The position numbers were made by a program, and so were the translations under genes. From the NCBI GenBank assembly GCA_046760445.1, contig JBHIEE010000090.1, positions 1-11,914 on the forward strand: a stretch of 11,914 nt of DNA, given 5' to 3'. This stretch comes from JBHIEE01 sp046760445 (GTDB taxonomy: Bacteria; Acidobacteriota; Aminicenantia; JdFR-78). The notes under the pieces were generated by a model. The model did not search any database, was not told the origin of the DNA, and worked only from the letters and a program-made list of their open reading frames with translations. Positions 1 through 7,280 of the stretch are shown here, piece after piece. The number at the start of each line of letters is the position of its first letter. Positions within the stretch are counted from its first letter, which is position 1.

Positions 1-2
1 GA

Positions 3-209
3 GCAGGTGGTAGTGTAGAAGCAGTTGAAGATAAAATTACAGGTTTGGTTGTAGACCCACAAAATGATAAGGAAATTTTATCTTCCATCGAAAAACTCTT
101 AGATGATGATAGTCTTAGGACCAAATTGGGTTTAAATGGAAGAATAAGAGTTGAAAATGAATTCAATTGGGATATAAAAAGAAAGCAATTTATTGATATA
201 ATATCGTGA
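3..209 (+). CDS. GT4-family glycosyltransferase, C-terminal fragment
   Basis: This is the last 68 codons of a gene whose 5' part lies before the window; it ends at a TGA (207-209). The residues resemble the C-terminus of GT-B fold family 4 glycosyltransferases. A Gly-Gly-(Ser/Val)-x-E-x-(Val/Ile) stretch is followed by a 'G-L-V-V-D-P-x-(N/D)' segment, then a helix listing Ile/Leu with 'LLDDD', and a final 'F-N-W-D' helix. In this family the stretch around the first residues contacts the nucleotide-sugar donor, and the 'FNWD' helix packs back on the N-terminal domain. The enzyme probably adds one sugar to a surface glycan. The next gene begins 20 bases downstream on the same strand, so the two are probably in one operon. 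Donor and acceptor cannot be told from the fragment. Confidence 0.85.
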   Translation, partial: AGGSVEAVEDKITGLVVDPQNDKEILSSIEKLLDDDSLRTKLGLNGRIRVENEFNWDIKRKQFIDIIS

Positions 210-229
210 CTGTAGATTTATAAATTATT

Positions 230-1561
230 ATGAACAATATCCTATATTCAGTTGCAGAGAAATTAAGAGGCGAAAATATAGCAAAAAAAATAAAAGAACT
301 TCAAGAGACTCAATACTACTCTGTTGCAGAATTACAAAACTATCAAACAGAAAAACTAAAAGAAATACTCTCAACTTCTAAAGAAACTGTTCCATATTTT
401 AGGGAAATAATTAAAGATTCAAAACCAGATAATATAAATTCGATACCGATTTTGACAAAGGAAATTATCAGGAAAAACATGAAAAGGATGTTCAATCCAA
501 AAATTCCAAAGTGGAATTTTATTAAATATAGTTCAAGCGGTATAACAGGAGAACCAATTGTGTTATTTTTGGAAAGGAGTGCTGTTGGTTATTATCACGC
601 TGCTCAATGGCGTGGATTTTCCTGGCATGGAGTAGAACTAGGCGCGAGGGGAATAAAAATATGGGGTGTGCCAATAAGTTTAAAGTCAAGAATTATAGAA
701 AAGTTAAAAGATAAAATAACCACCAGGATCCGCATATCCGCATTTGATATGGAGAAATTAAAAGTAAAAAAAATCTGGAATAAAATAGTAAAGTATAAAC
801 CTGAATATATGTATGGTTATGCATCTGCATTATATCTATTTGCCTCTCTGCTTGAGGAAAATAATTTGGAAGGAAAGGAATTGGGTCTAAAATTAATAGT
901 CTCCTCAGGAGAAGTTTTGTATGAATTTCAAAGAGAAAAATTAAAAAAATTCTTTCAATGCCCAGTGGCAAATGAATACGGAGCATGCGAAGTAGGTATA
1001 ATTGCTTTTGAATGTCCAAGAGAGTCTATGCATATAACATCTGAGAATATATATATTGAAGTAGTTGACGAAGATAATGTTCCAAGAGAACCAACATATG
1101 AAGGAAAAATTATTGTGACAAGTTTAAGAAATTTTGGTTTTCCAATAATAAGATATGAACTTGGAGATGTTGTAGTTCTGTCAGAGAGAGAGTGTACCTG
1201 TGGAATTCGCCTTCCTCTACTGGAAAAAATAAATGGTAGAACAAGTGATTTTGTGTTAACAAATGCAGGGAAAAAGATACACAGTGAATTTTTTAGTTAT
1301 CTAAATAGAGAATTAATAACCCGTGGATATATTTTGAGAGAATTCAAAATAGTTCAAAAGAAGAAAAATGAACTTATTGTGTTTTTACTTAAAAATGAAA
1401 ATCTGGATAAACAGGTAGAATATTTCATATCGGATATGATTAAGAAACATATAGACTCATCAATGGCAGTTAAATTTGAATATATTGAGAAAATAGATTT
1501 AGAGAAATCTGGTAAAAAAAGGTATTTTGTAAATGAAATCTCCCAGTTTAATAGAAGTTAA
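230..1561 (+). CDS. PaaK/CapK-type adenylate-forming enzyme (phenylacetate-CoA ligase family)
   Basis: A 443-residue member of the ANL (adenylate-forming) superfamily, close to the phenylacetate-CoA ligase/CapK branch and of typical length. Visible motifs are a phosphate-binding loop SSSGITGEP (residues 101-109), the acyl/AMP motif NEYGACE (248-254), YELGD (309-313, equivalent to the usual YRTGD), a CxC pair (322, 324) before GRTSD (336-340), and a C-terminal SGKKRYF (427-433) that supplies a candidate catalytic lysine. Family members activate a carboxylic acid with ATP and pass it to CoA or another acceptor. CapK-like members sit in capsule and O-antigen loci, where their substrate is mostly unknown. 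Its position between glycosyltransferases and a methyltransferase suggests a role in acyl or amide decoration of a glycan precursor; that is inference. There is no clear Shine-Dalgarno before the ATG. Its 3' end overlaps the next gene by 29 bases. The gene is markedly AT-rich. Confidence 0.88.
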   Translation: MNNILYSVAEKLRGENIAKKIKELQETQYYSVAELQNYQTEKLKEILSTSKETVPYFREIIKDSKPDNINSIPILTKEIIRKNMKRMFNPKIPKWNFIKYSSSGITGEPIVLFLERSAVGYYHAAQWRGFSWHGVELGARGIKIWGVPISLKSRIIEKLKDKITTRIRISAFDMEKLKVKKIWNKIVKYKPEYMYGYASALYLFASLLEENNLEGKELGLKLIVSSGEVLYEFQREKLKKFFQCPVANEYGACEVGIIAFECPRESMHITSENIYIEVVDEDNVPREPTYEGKIIVTSLRNFGFPIIRYELGDVVVLSERECTCGIRLPLLEKINGRTSDFVLTNAGKKIHSEFFSYLNRELITRGYILREFKIVQKKKNELIVFLLKNENLDKQVEYFISDMIKKHIDSSMAVKFEYIEKIDLEKSGKKRYFVNEISQFNRS

Positions 1562-2408
1562 ATGCAATATATGCAGTTCTAAAGAAGAAGAAATAATTTC
1601 TAAAACAGGTATAGGAAATATTGTCAGATGTAAAAAATGTGGATTATTTTATCGTACTCCGCGATTATCTGATAAAAATGAAATAAACAAGTATAAATAT
1701 CAAGTCTATGATGACTCGTTCTGCTGCATTGTAAATAATTCAAAAAAAGAGATATTTATCTCAATTTTAAAAAAGTTAGAGCATTTTAAAGGCAAAATAC
1801 TCGATATAGGGTGTGCGGATGGCTATTTTCTTACTTTAGCCAGACAGAGAGGATGGGAACCTTATGGAATAGAAATATCAGATTTCTTATTGAAAAAAGC
1901 AAGAAAAAATTTAGGTGAGAAATATGTTTTTGGTATTCCTTTAAAAATTGCTAATTTCAAATCAGATTTTTTTGATGTTATCACTATGTGGGATGTTTTG
2001 GATCATCTTATAGATCCTATCGGAGAATTAAAAGAAGTAAGAAGAATTCTCAAGAAGAAAGGATTATTAATAATAAGAGTTCGTAATATGTCATTTCACA
2101 TATTAATAAATAAATTATTTGAAAAGAATTTATTTGGAATTATAAAAAAGCCCACTATTTTTCATTTGTATGGATTTGATAATCAGAGCATAAAAATTCT
2201 ACTGGAGAAAACCAATTTTTCAAATATAAAAGTAGAGAATTCAAAACTTACAATAGGGGACCCATATTCTCAAATAAAACTATTGGGTAGTTGCAGTATA
2301 AGCTTTATTAAAAGAATTTACTATGCTTTCTCTGAACTAATAAGTTTTATCTCTTCCAAGAATATAATCATCTCTCCTTCAATAATAGTTTATGCAGAAA
2401 AAACATAA
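1533..2408 (+). CDS. Class I SAM-dependent methyltransferase with N-terminal zinc ribbon
   Basis: A 291-residue protein. Residues 11-36 contain CxxC...CxxC (Cys11, 14, 33, 36), a small zinc-ribbon-like N-terminus often seen in sugar or lipid methyltransferases of polysaccharide loci. Residues 88-99 carry the SAM-binding motif I (ILDIGCADGYF), and the acidic residue of motif II lies in YGIEIS (111-116). Residues 148-162 (DVITMWDVLDHLIDP) form the post-motif strand and helix, and 'RRILKKKGLLIIRVRN' is the typical motif III region. The His-x-Tyr-Gly-Phe sequence near 211-215 resembles the 'H-x-x-x-F' active-site area of Methyltransf_11/23-type enzymes. The start is supported by AAAGG about ten bases upstream, inside the ligase gene. 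The 29-base overlap before it and the 17-base overlap after it point to translational coupling. The substrate is probably a sugar or sugar-linked acceptor, inferred only from context. Confidence 0.87.
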   Translation: MKSPSLIEVKCNICSSKEEEIISKTGIGNIVRCKKCGLFYRTPRLSDKNEINKYKYQVYDDSFCCIVNNSKKEIFISILKKLEHFKGKILDIGCADGYFLTLARQRGWEPYGIEISDFLLKKARKNLGEKYVFGIPLKIANFKSDFFDVITMWDVLDHLIDPIGELKEVRRILKKKGLLIIRVRNMSFHILINKLFEKNLFGIIKKPTIFHLYGFDNQSIKILLEKTNFSNIKVENSKLTIGDPYSQIKLLGSCSISFIKRIYYAFSELISFISSKNIIISPSIIVYAEKT

Positions 2409-3594
2409 AACAATCCATATAATTACCCGCTTAGATAAGGGAGGTTCAGCTGAAAATACACTACTTACTGTTTTAGGAATGGATAAGAAAAAATATGACA
2501 TCATATTGGTCAAAGGGCCTACTTATGAATCTAAAATGAGTAAAGAAGAACATGCCTCTGTTATATCTAGCCTAAAAGAGGCACAATTAAAAGGGATAAA
2601 GGTAGCTGATATTCACTTTCTAATTAGACGAATAAATCCTGTTTATGATTTGTTAGCCTTTTTTTCTCTTTATAGATTGCTGATTAGGGAAAAACCCATA
2701 ATTGTTCATACTCATTCTTCAAAAGCAGGCTTTTTGGGCAGATTAGCAGCTAAACTTGCTGGAATCCCAATTATAATCCACACCCCACATGGTCATATCT
2801 TCTTTGGTTATTTTGGTCCCTTTAAAACTAAGATATTTATTTTTCTTGAAAAGATTGCGTCTTATATAACTGATAAGATAGTGGCCCTTACAAATAGAGA
2901 AAAGGAAGACCATATATTATTCAAAATTGCTAATGAAGATAAATTTGTTGTTATCAATAGTGGGGTAGAAATAAATAAATTCAAAGAATTACCTTTTGAT
3001 GAAAAACAAAATTTTAAAAGGGCGCTGGGGATACCTGAGAATTCTTTAATTGTAGGTACAGTAGGTAGACTTGTGCCTGTTAAAGGACCTGAATTTCTGA
3101 TTGAAGCTGCTAAATATATAATCTCTAAATATTCTGATACCTTTTTTATATTCACAGGAGATGGTTACCTTAAGCAAAATTTAGAGAGGAAAGCTTTTGA
3201 AATTGGCATTAAAAAAAATATTATTTTTTTAGGCTGGAGAAATGATGTAGCTAAAATTATTTCGATTTATGATATTTTTGTTCTTCCTTCTCTTAATGAA
3301 GGAATGGGAAGAGTATTGGTCGAAGCAATGGCTATAGGAAAACCAATTGTGGCCAGTAATGTAGGAGGTATACCTGATTTAGTAACTCATGGAAAGAATG
3401 GTTTTTTAGTTTCCCCAAAAAATCCAGAAGAGTTAGCAAAATATATTCAAATCCTTATAGAGGATAAAGAAAAAAGAGAAAGTATGGGGCAGGCAGGAAA
3501 AGAAATTGCTTTGAATTTTAGTAAAGAGATTATGGTCGAAAAAATAGCTAAGTTATATAAAGAATTATTAATGCAAAAAAATATTTGTTCTTAG
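2392..3594 (+). CDS. GT4-family glycosyltransferase (complete)
   Basis: A 400-residue GT-B glycosyltransferase of ordinary length for CAZy family GT4. The N-terminal domain has the glycine pair of the acceptor/donor loop (KGGSAEN, 16-22) and the HTHSSKAGFLGR segment (107-117), common in WaaG/PimB-like and Bacteroides capsule transferases. The C-terminal domain starts near GRLVPVKGP (225-233), followed by FTGDGYL and FLGWRNDV. The donor-binding EX7E motif is Glu303 and Glu311 in NEGMGRVLVEAMAIGKPIVAS, followed by VGGIPDLV. These residues bind a nucleotide-activated sugar and the enzyme retains anomeric configuration. It most likely acts on the cytoplasmic face of the membrane on a lipid-linked glycan. 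Its ATG lies inside the end of the methyltransferase gene with no good Shine-Dalgarno, so re-initiation is likely. It is the last gene before a terminator. Confidence 0.93.
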   Translation: MQKKHKTIHIITRLDKGGSAENTLLTVLGMDKKKYDIILVKGPTYESKMSKEEHASVISSLKEAQLKGIKVADIHFLIRRINPVYDLLAFFSLYRLLIREKPIIVHTHSSKAGFLGRLAAKLAGIPIIIHTPHGHIFFGYFGPFKTKIFIFLEKIASYITDKIVALTNREKEDHILFKIANEDKFVVINSGVEINKFKELPFDEKQNFKRALGIPENSLIVGTVGRLVPVKGPEFLIEAAKYIISKYSDTFFIFTGDGYLKQNLERKAFEIGIKKNIIFLGWRNDVAKIISIYDIFVLPSLNEGMGRVLVEAMAIGKPIVASNVGGIPDLVTHGKNGFLVSPKNPEELAKYIQILIEDKEKRESMGQAGKEIALNFSKEIMVEKIAKLYKELLMQKNICS

Positions 3595-3623
3595 TCTATA
3601 AATTTTAGGCATAATAGAAGATT

Positions 3624-3660
3624 AAAGCTCCTCACCTCCTAAGGTGAAGAGCTTTTTTTA
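3624..3660. terminator. Rho-independent terminator between convergent operons
   Basis: A GC-containing hairpin lies 30 bases after the glycosyltransferase stop. The outer stem is AAAGCTC (3624-3630) with GAGCTTT (3649-3655), then one C/A mismatch, then an inner stem TCACC (3632-3636) with GGTGA (3643-3647) and the six-base loop TCCTAA. On the + strand it runs straight into seven T residues, a standard intrinsic terminator. Read from the - strand, the hairpin sits just beyond the stop codon of the WecA-like gene (3658-3660), but its tail there is only moderately T-rich. It may work in both directions, more strongly for the + operon. Confidence 0.88.
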
Positions 3661-4734
3661 TTTATTTTTGGTTATTCGACGTCCAGCAAGCATTAAGATA
3701 ACAATAATGATGAATATAAAAAAAGCCTGAAGAAATTCAAAATAAATCCTTAAGTCGTCAGTAGCTCTAAGATTAATGCCACTTATTCCCAGACATGCTG
3801 CTATTAAATAAATTAATAAAACTGTTTGAGTTTCATTAAATCCCAAAGTTACCAAACGATGATGAAGGTGGTCTTTTCCCGTGTATTCAATCCATTCTTT
3901 AAAAGTTCTGACCCTGCCACTTAAAATCCTGGCTATTGTTATATATACCATATCAAATATAAACACACTTAAAATCAAGATAGGTAAACTCAAGGCAACC
4001 TTTGGATTTTTCTCAGCCCAACCACCCATTACTGCTATCCCTGCTAAAGTAAATCCTAAAAAAGTACTCCCTGTATCTCCTAAAAATATAGAGGCTGGCT
4101 TAAAATTAAATTTCAAAAATCCCATGCAGCTTCCAGCCAGTGCAATGGTTAAATATCCTAAATATGGTTGCCCAGTTATCTGGGCCACAATAAAAAATGA
4201 TAATGAACAAATTGCAGTTAAGCCTGTAGCCAGTCCATCCATACCATCGAAAAAATTAACCGCATTTGTTATGCCTACTACCCAGATTATTGTCAGAATT
4301 ACTTCTCCCCCATTGCCCCACCAGGTATTAGGTAAAAAGCTTAATTTGACTCCACATATTATCAGAGTAACTGAAGCTAAAACTTGTGCTATTAGCTTCC
4401 ACTTTGCTGATAAGCTCTTTATATCATCCATTAATCCTATTAATAATATTATTGTGCCCCCAATAATTACACCTTTTAATTCAATCGAGAAACTAAAGTT
4501 TAAAATGATTGTTATAACATAGGAAATATATATGGCTAATCCTCCTAAAAGAGGCATTGGTTTCTTATGAATTTTTCTTTCATCAGGCAGGTCTAATATT
4601 TTTAGTTTAGTTGCAACAAGTCTTATAACCGGGGTTAAGAGAAAAGTTAGTAGAAAAGCAGAAACGAGGAGGAATAACCACCTAAATTGTACGCCAGAAA
4701 GGAATAAATGAATACTTTCTAAAATATCTCTCAT
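3658..4734 (-). CDS. WecA/TagO-type polyprenyl-phosphate HexNAc-1-phosphate transferase
   Basis: A 358-residue polytopic membrane protein of the PNPT family (MraY/WecA/TagO). It transfers a sugar-1-phosphate, often GlcNAc-1-P, from a UDP-sugar to undecaprenyl phosphate and so begins a lipid-linked glycan at the inner membrane. Family signatures are clear: DLPDERKIHKKPMPLLGG (residues 48-65) in the first cytoplasmic loop, the Mg-binding pair Asp103-Asp104 in GLMDDIKSL, NAVNFFDGMDGLATG (157-171), FLGDTGS (217-223), and a late HxHHR-type loop DHLHHR (288-293) typical of WecA/TagO rather than MraY. About ten or eleven hydrophobic segments are visible. It is the last gene of a four-gene operon, 15 bases after the aminotransferase stop, with a short GAG just before the ATG as a weak ribosome-binding site. 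Which HexNAc it uses cannot be read from sequence alone. Confidence 0.94.
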   Translation of the reverse strand: MRDILESIHLFLSGVQFRWLFLLVSAFLLTFLLTPVIRLVATKLKILDLPDERKIHKKPMPLLGGLAIYISYVITIILNFSFSIELKGVIIGGTIILLIGLMDDIKSLSAKWKLIAQVLASVTLIICGVKLSFLPNTWWGNGGEVILTIIWVVGITNAVNFFDGMDGLATGLTAICSLSFFIVAQITGQPYLGYLTIALAGSCMGFLKFNFKPASIFLGDTGSTFLGFTLAGIAVMGGWAEKNPKVALSLPILILSVFIFDMVYITIARILSGRVRTFKEWIEYTGKDHLHHRLVTLGFNETQTVLLIYLIAACLGISGINLRATDDLRIYFEFLQAFFIFIIIVILMLAGRRITKNK

Positions 4735-4749
4735 ATCTCAAGTAATATA

Positions 4750-5835
4750 CTAAAAAATTTCTTTGGCGACAGCAATAATTTTTTCAATCTCTTTCTCTGT
4801 TAAAGAAGGGTAAAGAGGGATTGAGATTGTCTTTTGCCAGGCTTCCATGGTATGAGGAAAACCGGATAGATTTAAATAGACATGGAGAGGAATATATACA
4901 GGACGTCTGCACATTACTTTTTTTTGTTGTAACTTTTCAAGATAACCAGAAGCATCGCTTTTAGTCTTTATAACAAATCGATAATATATATGATCATTTC
5001 CGTCTTTCCAGATGGGTAGTCGGAAATTACAATTTTTAAATTCTTGGAAATAACGAGTAGCAATCTCTCTTCGTTTATCTATGAATTTTCCCAAAAAAGA
5101 TAACTGGCTTAGCCCGAGGGATGCCTGAATATCAGTCATCTTATAGTTATAACGCAAGATATAATCATTTTTATTGTCATAATCTCTAAGGTCTTTGATC
5201 TTCGAAATTAAATCTTCTGAATCGCTTAAAATCATACCTCCCTCTGCACTGGTAAGCACTTTGGTAGCATAAAAAGAAAACACAGATATAAGACCAAAGC
5301 TGCCCACTTTCTGGCCTTTAAAAGTCGCTCCTATAGCCTGAGCGCAATCTTCAATTATAGGAATACCCGTTTCAGATAATTTATCTATTTCTGCTGGACA
5401 GCCAAACATATGAGGCACAATAATTGCTTTGGTTTTTCTGGTTACTGCCTTTTTGACGGCATCAACTGAGAGATTGAAAGTAAGTGGCTCAATATCTACG
5501 ATAACAGGAGTTGCTCCTGTGTAATTTACTGCGTTGAGGACTGCAGAACAAACAAAGGAAGGAATTATTACTTCATCATTTTCCTTCACACTTAGAGCTA
5601 ATAAAGCTAAATGAAGAGCAGTAGAACCAGAGCTGGTCGCAGCAGCCTTTTTTTTACCAATGAAATCAGCTAATTTTCTTTCAAATTCGTTAACTAATGG
5701 TCCTTGAGATAATTGACCAGATTTAATCGCAGAGGTAATAGCTTTTACATCTGAGCCAGTAATAGAAGGACGCGAGTGGGGAATAATTTCATTATACATC
5801 GCGTAAAAATCTAAATGCCTTAAAACCTTCAGCAT
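4750..5835 (-). CDS. DegT/DnrJ/EryC1/StrS-family PLP aminotransferase
   Basis: A 361-residue sugar aminotransferase-like enzyme (fold type I). Seen directly: HSRPSITGSDVKAITSAIKSGQLSQGP (near 20-46), the PLP phosphate-binding TSSGSTALHLAL region (67-78), EDCAQAIGA with the ring-binding Asp163 (162-170), the Schiff-base lysine Lys192 in SFYATKVLTSAEGG (187-200), and YKMTDIQASLG (231-241). Family members usually convert a nucleotide-linked keto sugar to an amino sugar using glutamate or glutamine; some are dehydratases, but those lack the lysine present here. Two starts are possible. ATG at 5835 has a fair AAGGGAAAG upstream but adds 12 residues unusual for the family. ATG at 5799 (residue 13) begins just before the conserved IPHSRP and overlaps the deacetylase stop by eight bases. 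I consider the shorter form at least as likely. It probably supplies an amino sugar to this glycan locus. Confidence 0.92.
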   Translation of the reverse strand: MLKVLRHLDFYAMYNEIIPHSRPSITGSDVKAITSAIKSGQLSQGPLVNEFERKLADFIGKKKAAATSSGSTALHLALLALSVKENDEVIIPSFVCSAVLNAVNYTGATPVIVDIEPLTFNLSVDAVKKAVTRKTKAIIVPHMFGCPAEIDKLSETGIPIIEDCAQAIGATFKGQKVGSFGLISVFSFYATKVLTSAEGGMILSDSEDLISKIKDLRDYDNKNDYILRYNYKMTDIQASLGLSQLSFLGKFIDKRREIATRYFQEFKNCNFRLPIWKDGNDHIYYRFVIKTKSDASGYLEKLQQKKVMCRRPVYIPLHVYLNLSGFPHTMEAWQKTISIPLYPSLTEKEIEKIIAVAKEIF

Positions 5836-6406
5836 ATTTAACTTTCCCTTGGAATCCCCTAAAATTAGCTATGGCTCTAACACTTTCAACCATATCTAAT
5901 TTAGTTGGATAAGATTTAGCCACTTGAGAAGAATATACTTGAATCAATTTTTGTTTTTCTTCCAATACCTCTTCAATATCAACAAATATGTCTGGTTCAA
6001 AATTGTTAGAAGTATAATCTTCATAAAAAAATACTCTTTTAATATATCGAGTAGCAGCTAAGGTACACTTGGCTAAAGTGCGATGATCCTGATGGATATC
6101 ATCAATGTAGTTTATATACACTTCATCTGGATTTACTTCTTCAATTACTTTATCAATATGAGTTATTATTATTCTCTCATTAGGCAACTCAGTATCAATA
6201 TATCCACCCCAAAATATCTTCTTAACACCCAATAATTTCATCGCTTCTTCTTGTTCTTTCTGCCTTATTGCTGGATCTCCACCGAATTCACCTTTAGTTA
6301 AAACCATAAAATATATACTTACCCCTTTCTTAGCAAATTTAAGAAGAGTGCCCCCGCACCCATATTCAATATCGTCTGGATGCGCCCCTAAGGCTAAAAT
6401 ATTCAT
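5792..6406 (-). CDS. PIG-L/LmbE-family zinc deacetylase
   Basis: A 204-residue protein with the two hallmark motifs of the PIG-L (LmbE-like) superfamily. AHPDD (residues 8-12), whose His and second Asp bind zinc and whose first Asp acts as base, is followed by EYGCGGTLLK. HQDHR (105-109) supplies the third zinc ligand. Family members remove N-acetyl groups from GlcNAc-type substrates (GlcNAc-PI, GlcNAc-inositol, chitobiose, BshB). Here the neighbours suggest de-N-acetylation of a sugar or sugar-nucleotide before further modification; the exact substrate is unknown. The start is well fixed: GAGGAG (6413-6418) lies six bases upstream of the ATG, inside the end of the WbqC-like gene, and only one base separates the two genes (TGA-A-ATG). 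The 3' end overlaps the aminotransferase gene. The length is usual for short bacterial members. Confidence 0.93.
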   Translation of the reverse strand: MNILALGAHPDDIEYGCGGTLLKFAKKGVSIYFMVLTKGEFGGDPAIRQKEQEEAMKLLGVKKIFWGGYIDTELPNERIIITHIDKVIEEVNPDEVYINYIDDIHQDHRTLAKCTLAATRYIKRVFFYEDYTSNNFEPDIFVDIEEVLEEKQKLIQVYSSQVAKSYPTKLDMVESVRAIANFRGFQGKVKYAEGFKAFRFLRDV

Positions 6407-6407
6407 T

Positions 6408-7091
6408 TCATTCTCCTCTCTTTAAAATTGAAAGGCTTTCTGGGCCACAATTAAATAATAAATCTATTACTGACATATAAGGCTCAAAAGTTCCATAAAG
6501 TTGAGGATAGAGGGGGTGTTTATAGTCTTGAAAGATTACTTTAATATCTTCTTTTTCAAATTTGGCTAAGTCCAAATATTTTGCTCCATCTTTACCTGAG
6601 AGATAAACATCTCCTCCAACTTGCTTACATATATCAATTAGTCGCGCAGTGCTTCCTTCTTTTAATTTATATTTTGACGCTCTGATAAATTTTTTATTAA
6701 AAATACCTAATGCCTTTACCAAATATCTAACTATATGAATATTGATATCAACTAAATATTGCCAATCTTGTGCATAGGTTTGTTCAAAAAACTCAATATA
6801 TTCTTTGAAAAAAAGAGCCTTAGAATAATTTGTAATTAATGTGTGTAAATGTTTTTTGCTCCATGGTATTTTGTTATCAATTTTAACTTCAAAAATTTTT
6901 TGGGGGAATTTGTGGACAACAGGCACAGTAATCCACTGCCATTTCTGGGCAGTTTTAATCCTATTTCGATTCTGCCACTCATTTTTTTTAAATTGCACAT
7001 TATCCAAAAATACAAATATATCGCTTCTATCAATTTTATCAAAGTATCCTAACCAGGGTAAGTATTGAGGTTGATGGATGGAAACAATCAT
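6408..7091 (-). CDS. WbqC-family protein
   Basis: A 227-residue protein that matches the WbqC-like family along its length. It opens with HQPQYLPWLGYFDKI (residues 6-20), followed by DIFVFLDNVQFKKNEWQNRNRI (24-45), the diagnostic block. It ends with the YEPYMSVIDLLFNCGPESL-like segment (here FEPYMSVIDLLFNCGPESL). WbqC-family genes recur in O-antigen and capsule loci; the biochemical activity is not settled, and acyl or amino-group transfer to a nucleotide sugar has been suggested. It is the first gene of the four-gene - strand operon, immediately before the PIG-L deacetylase. Such WbqC plus PIG-L plus DegT neighbourhoods are consistent with amino-sugar modification. The upstream Shine-Dalgarno is weak (AGTGAG about ten bases before the ATG), and no convincing promoter is visible in the repeat-filled gap before it. 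Confidence 0.93.
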   Translation of the reverse strand: MIVSIHQPQYLPWLGYFDKIDRSDIFVFLDNVQFKKNEWQNRNRIKTAQKWQWITVPVVHKFPQKIFEVKIDNKIPWSKKHLHTLITNYSKALFFKEYIEFFEQTYAQDWQYLVDINIHIVRYLVKALGIFNKKFIRASKYKLKEGSTARLIDICKQVGGDVYLSGKDGAKYLDLAKFEKEDIKVIFQDYKHPLYPQLYGTFEPYMSVIDLLFNCGPESLSILKRGE

Positions 7092-7280
7092 AAAATATGT
7101 CTCACTTCGTTCCGCAAAACCCTAATATCAAAGCTCAAATGCTTAAACGAATTTTTGTCATTTGCCTGCCTGCCACAGACAGGCGTTTAAAATTTCATTT
7201 GAACTTTGGATTTTGTCATTTGGATTTTTTATTCTTAGATTCGGAATTTAATATTTTTATTCTTTCTCCGAAGGAAATAT
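7092..7280. repeat. Non-coding gap filled with dispersed AT-rich repeats
   Basis: This 189-base gap separates the HD-GYP gene from the WbqC operon. It holds two exact copies of TTTTGTCATTTG (7153-7164 and 7211-7222), which are embedded in 'tttgaactttggatttt'-like text. Such text is typical of short dispersed repeats in candidate-phylum genomes (recollection, not a search result). Between the copies lies the hairpin listed separately at 7164-7184. Directly after the HD-GYP stop, on the - strand, is a small stem (7263-7277) closed by a C-TTCG-G tetraloop with one bulged A. It has no T-tract after it, so it is at best a weak terminator. I see no confident promoter for the downstream operon here. 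Confidence 0.6.
7164..7184. repeat. Palindromic repeat, CCTGcCTG/CAGaCAGG family, copy 1
   Basis: A hairpin with outer stem GCCTG (7164-7168) and CAGGC (7180-7184), a C/A mismatch, inner stem CTG/CAG and loop CCA. The same design, with the mismatch in the same place and a different loop, occurs at 9336-9355. The two are most likely copies of one dispersed palindromic repeat. Confidence 0.7.

Noticed and set aside
3881..4522. A 213-codon open frame on the + strand inside the WecA-like gene
   Set aside because: It is antisense to a gene with unmistakable family motifs, has no ribosome-binding site and encodes no recognisable domain; it is a by-product of the other strand.
7092..7280. The repeat-filled gap as a CRISPR array
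   Set aside because: There are only two copies of a 12-base repeat, with no regular spacing and no cas genes.
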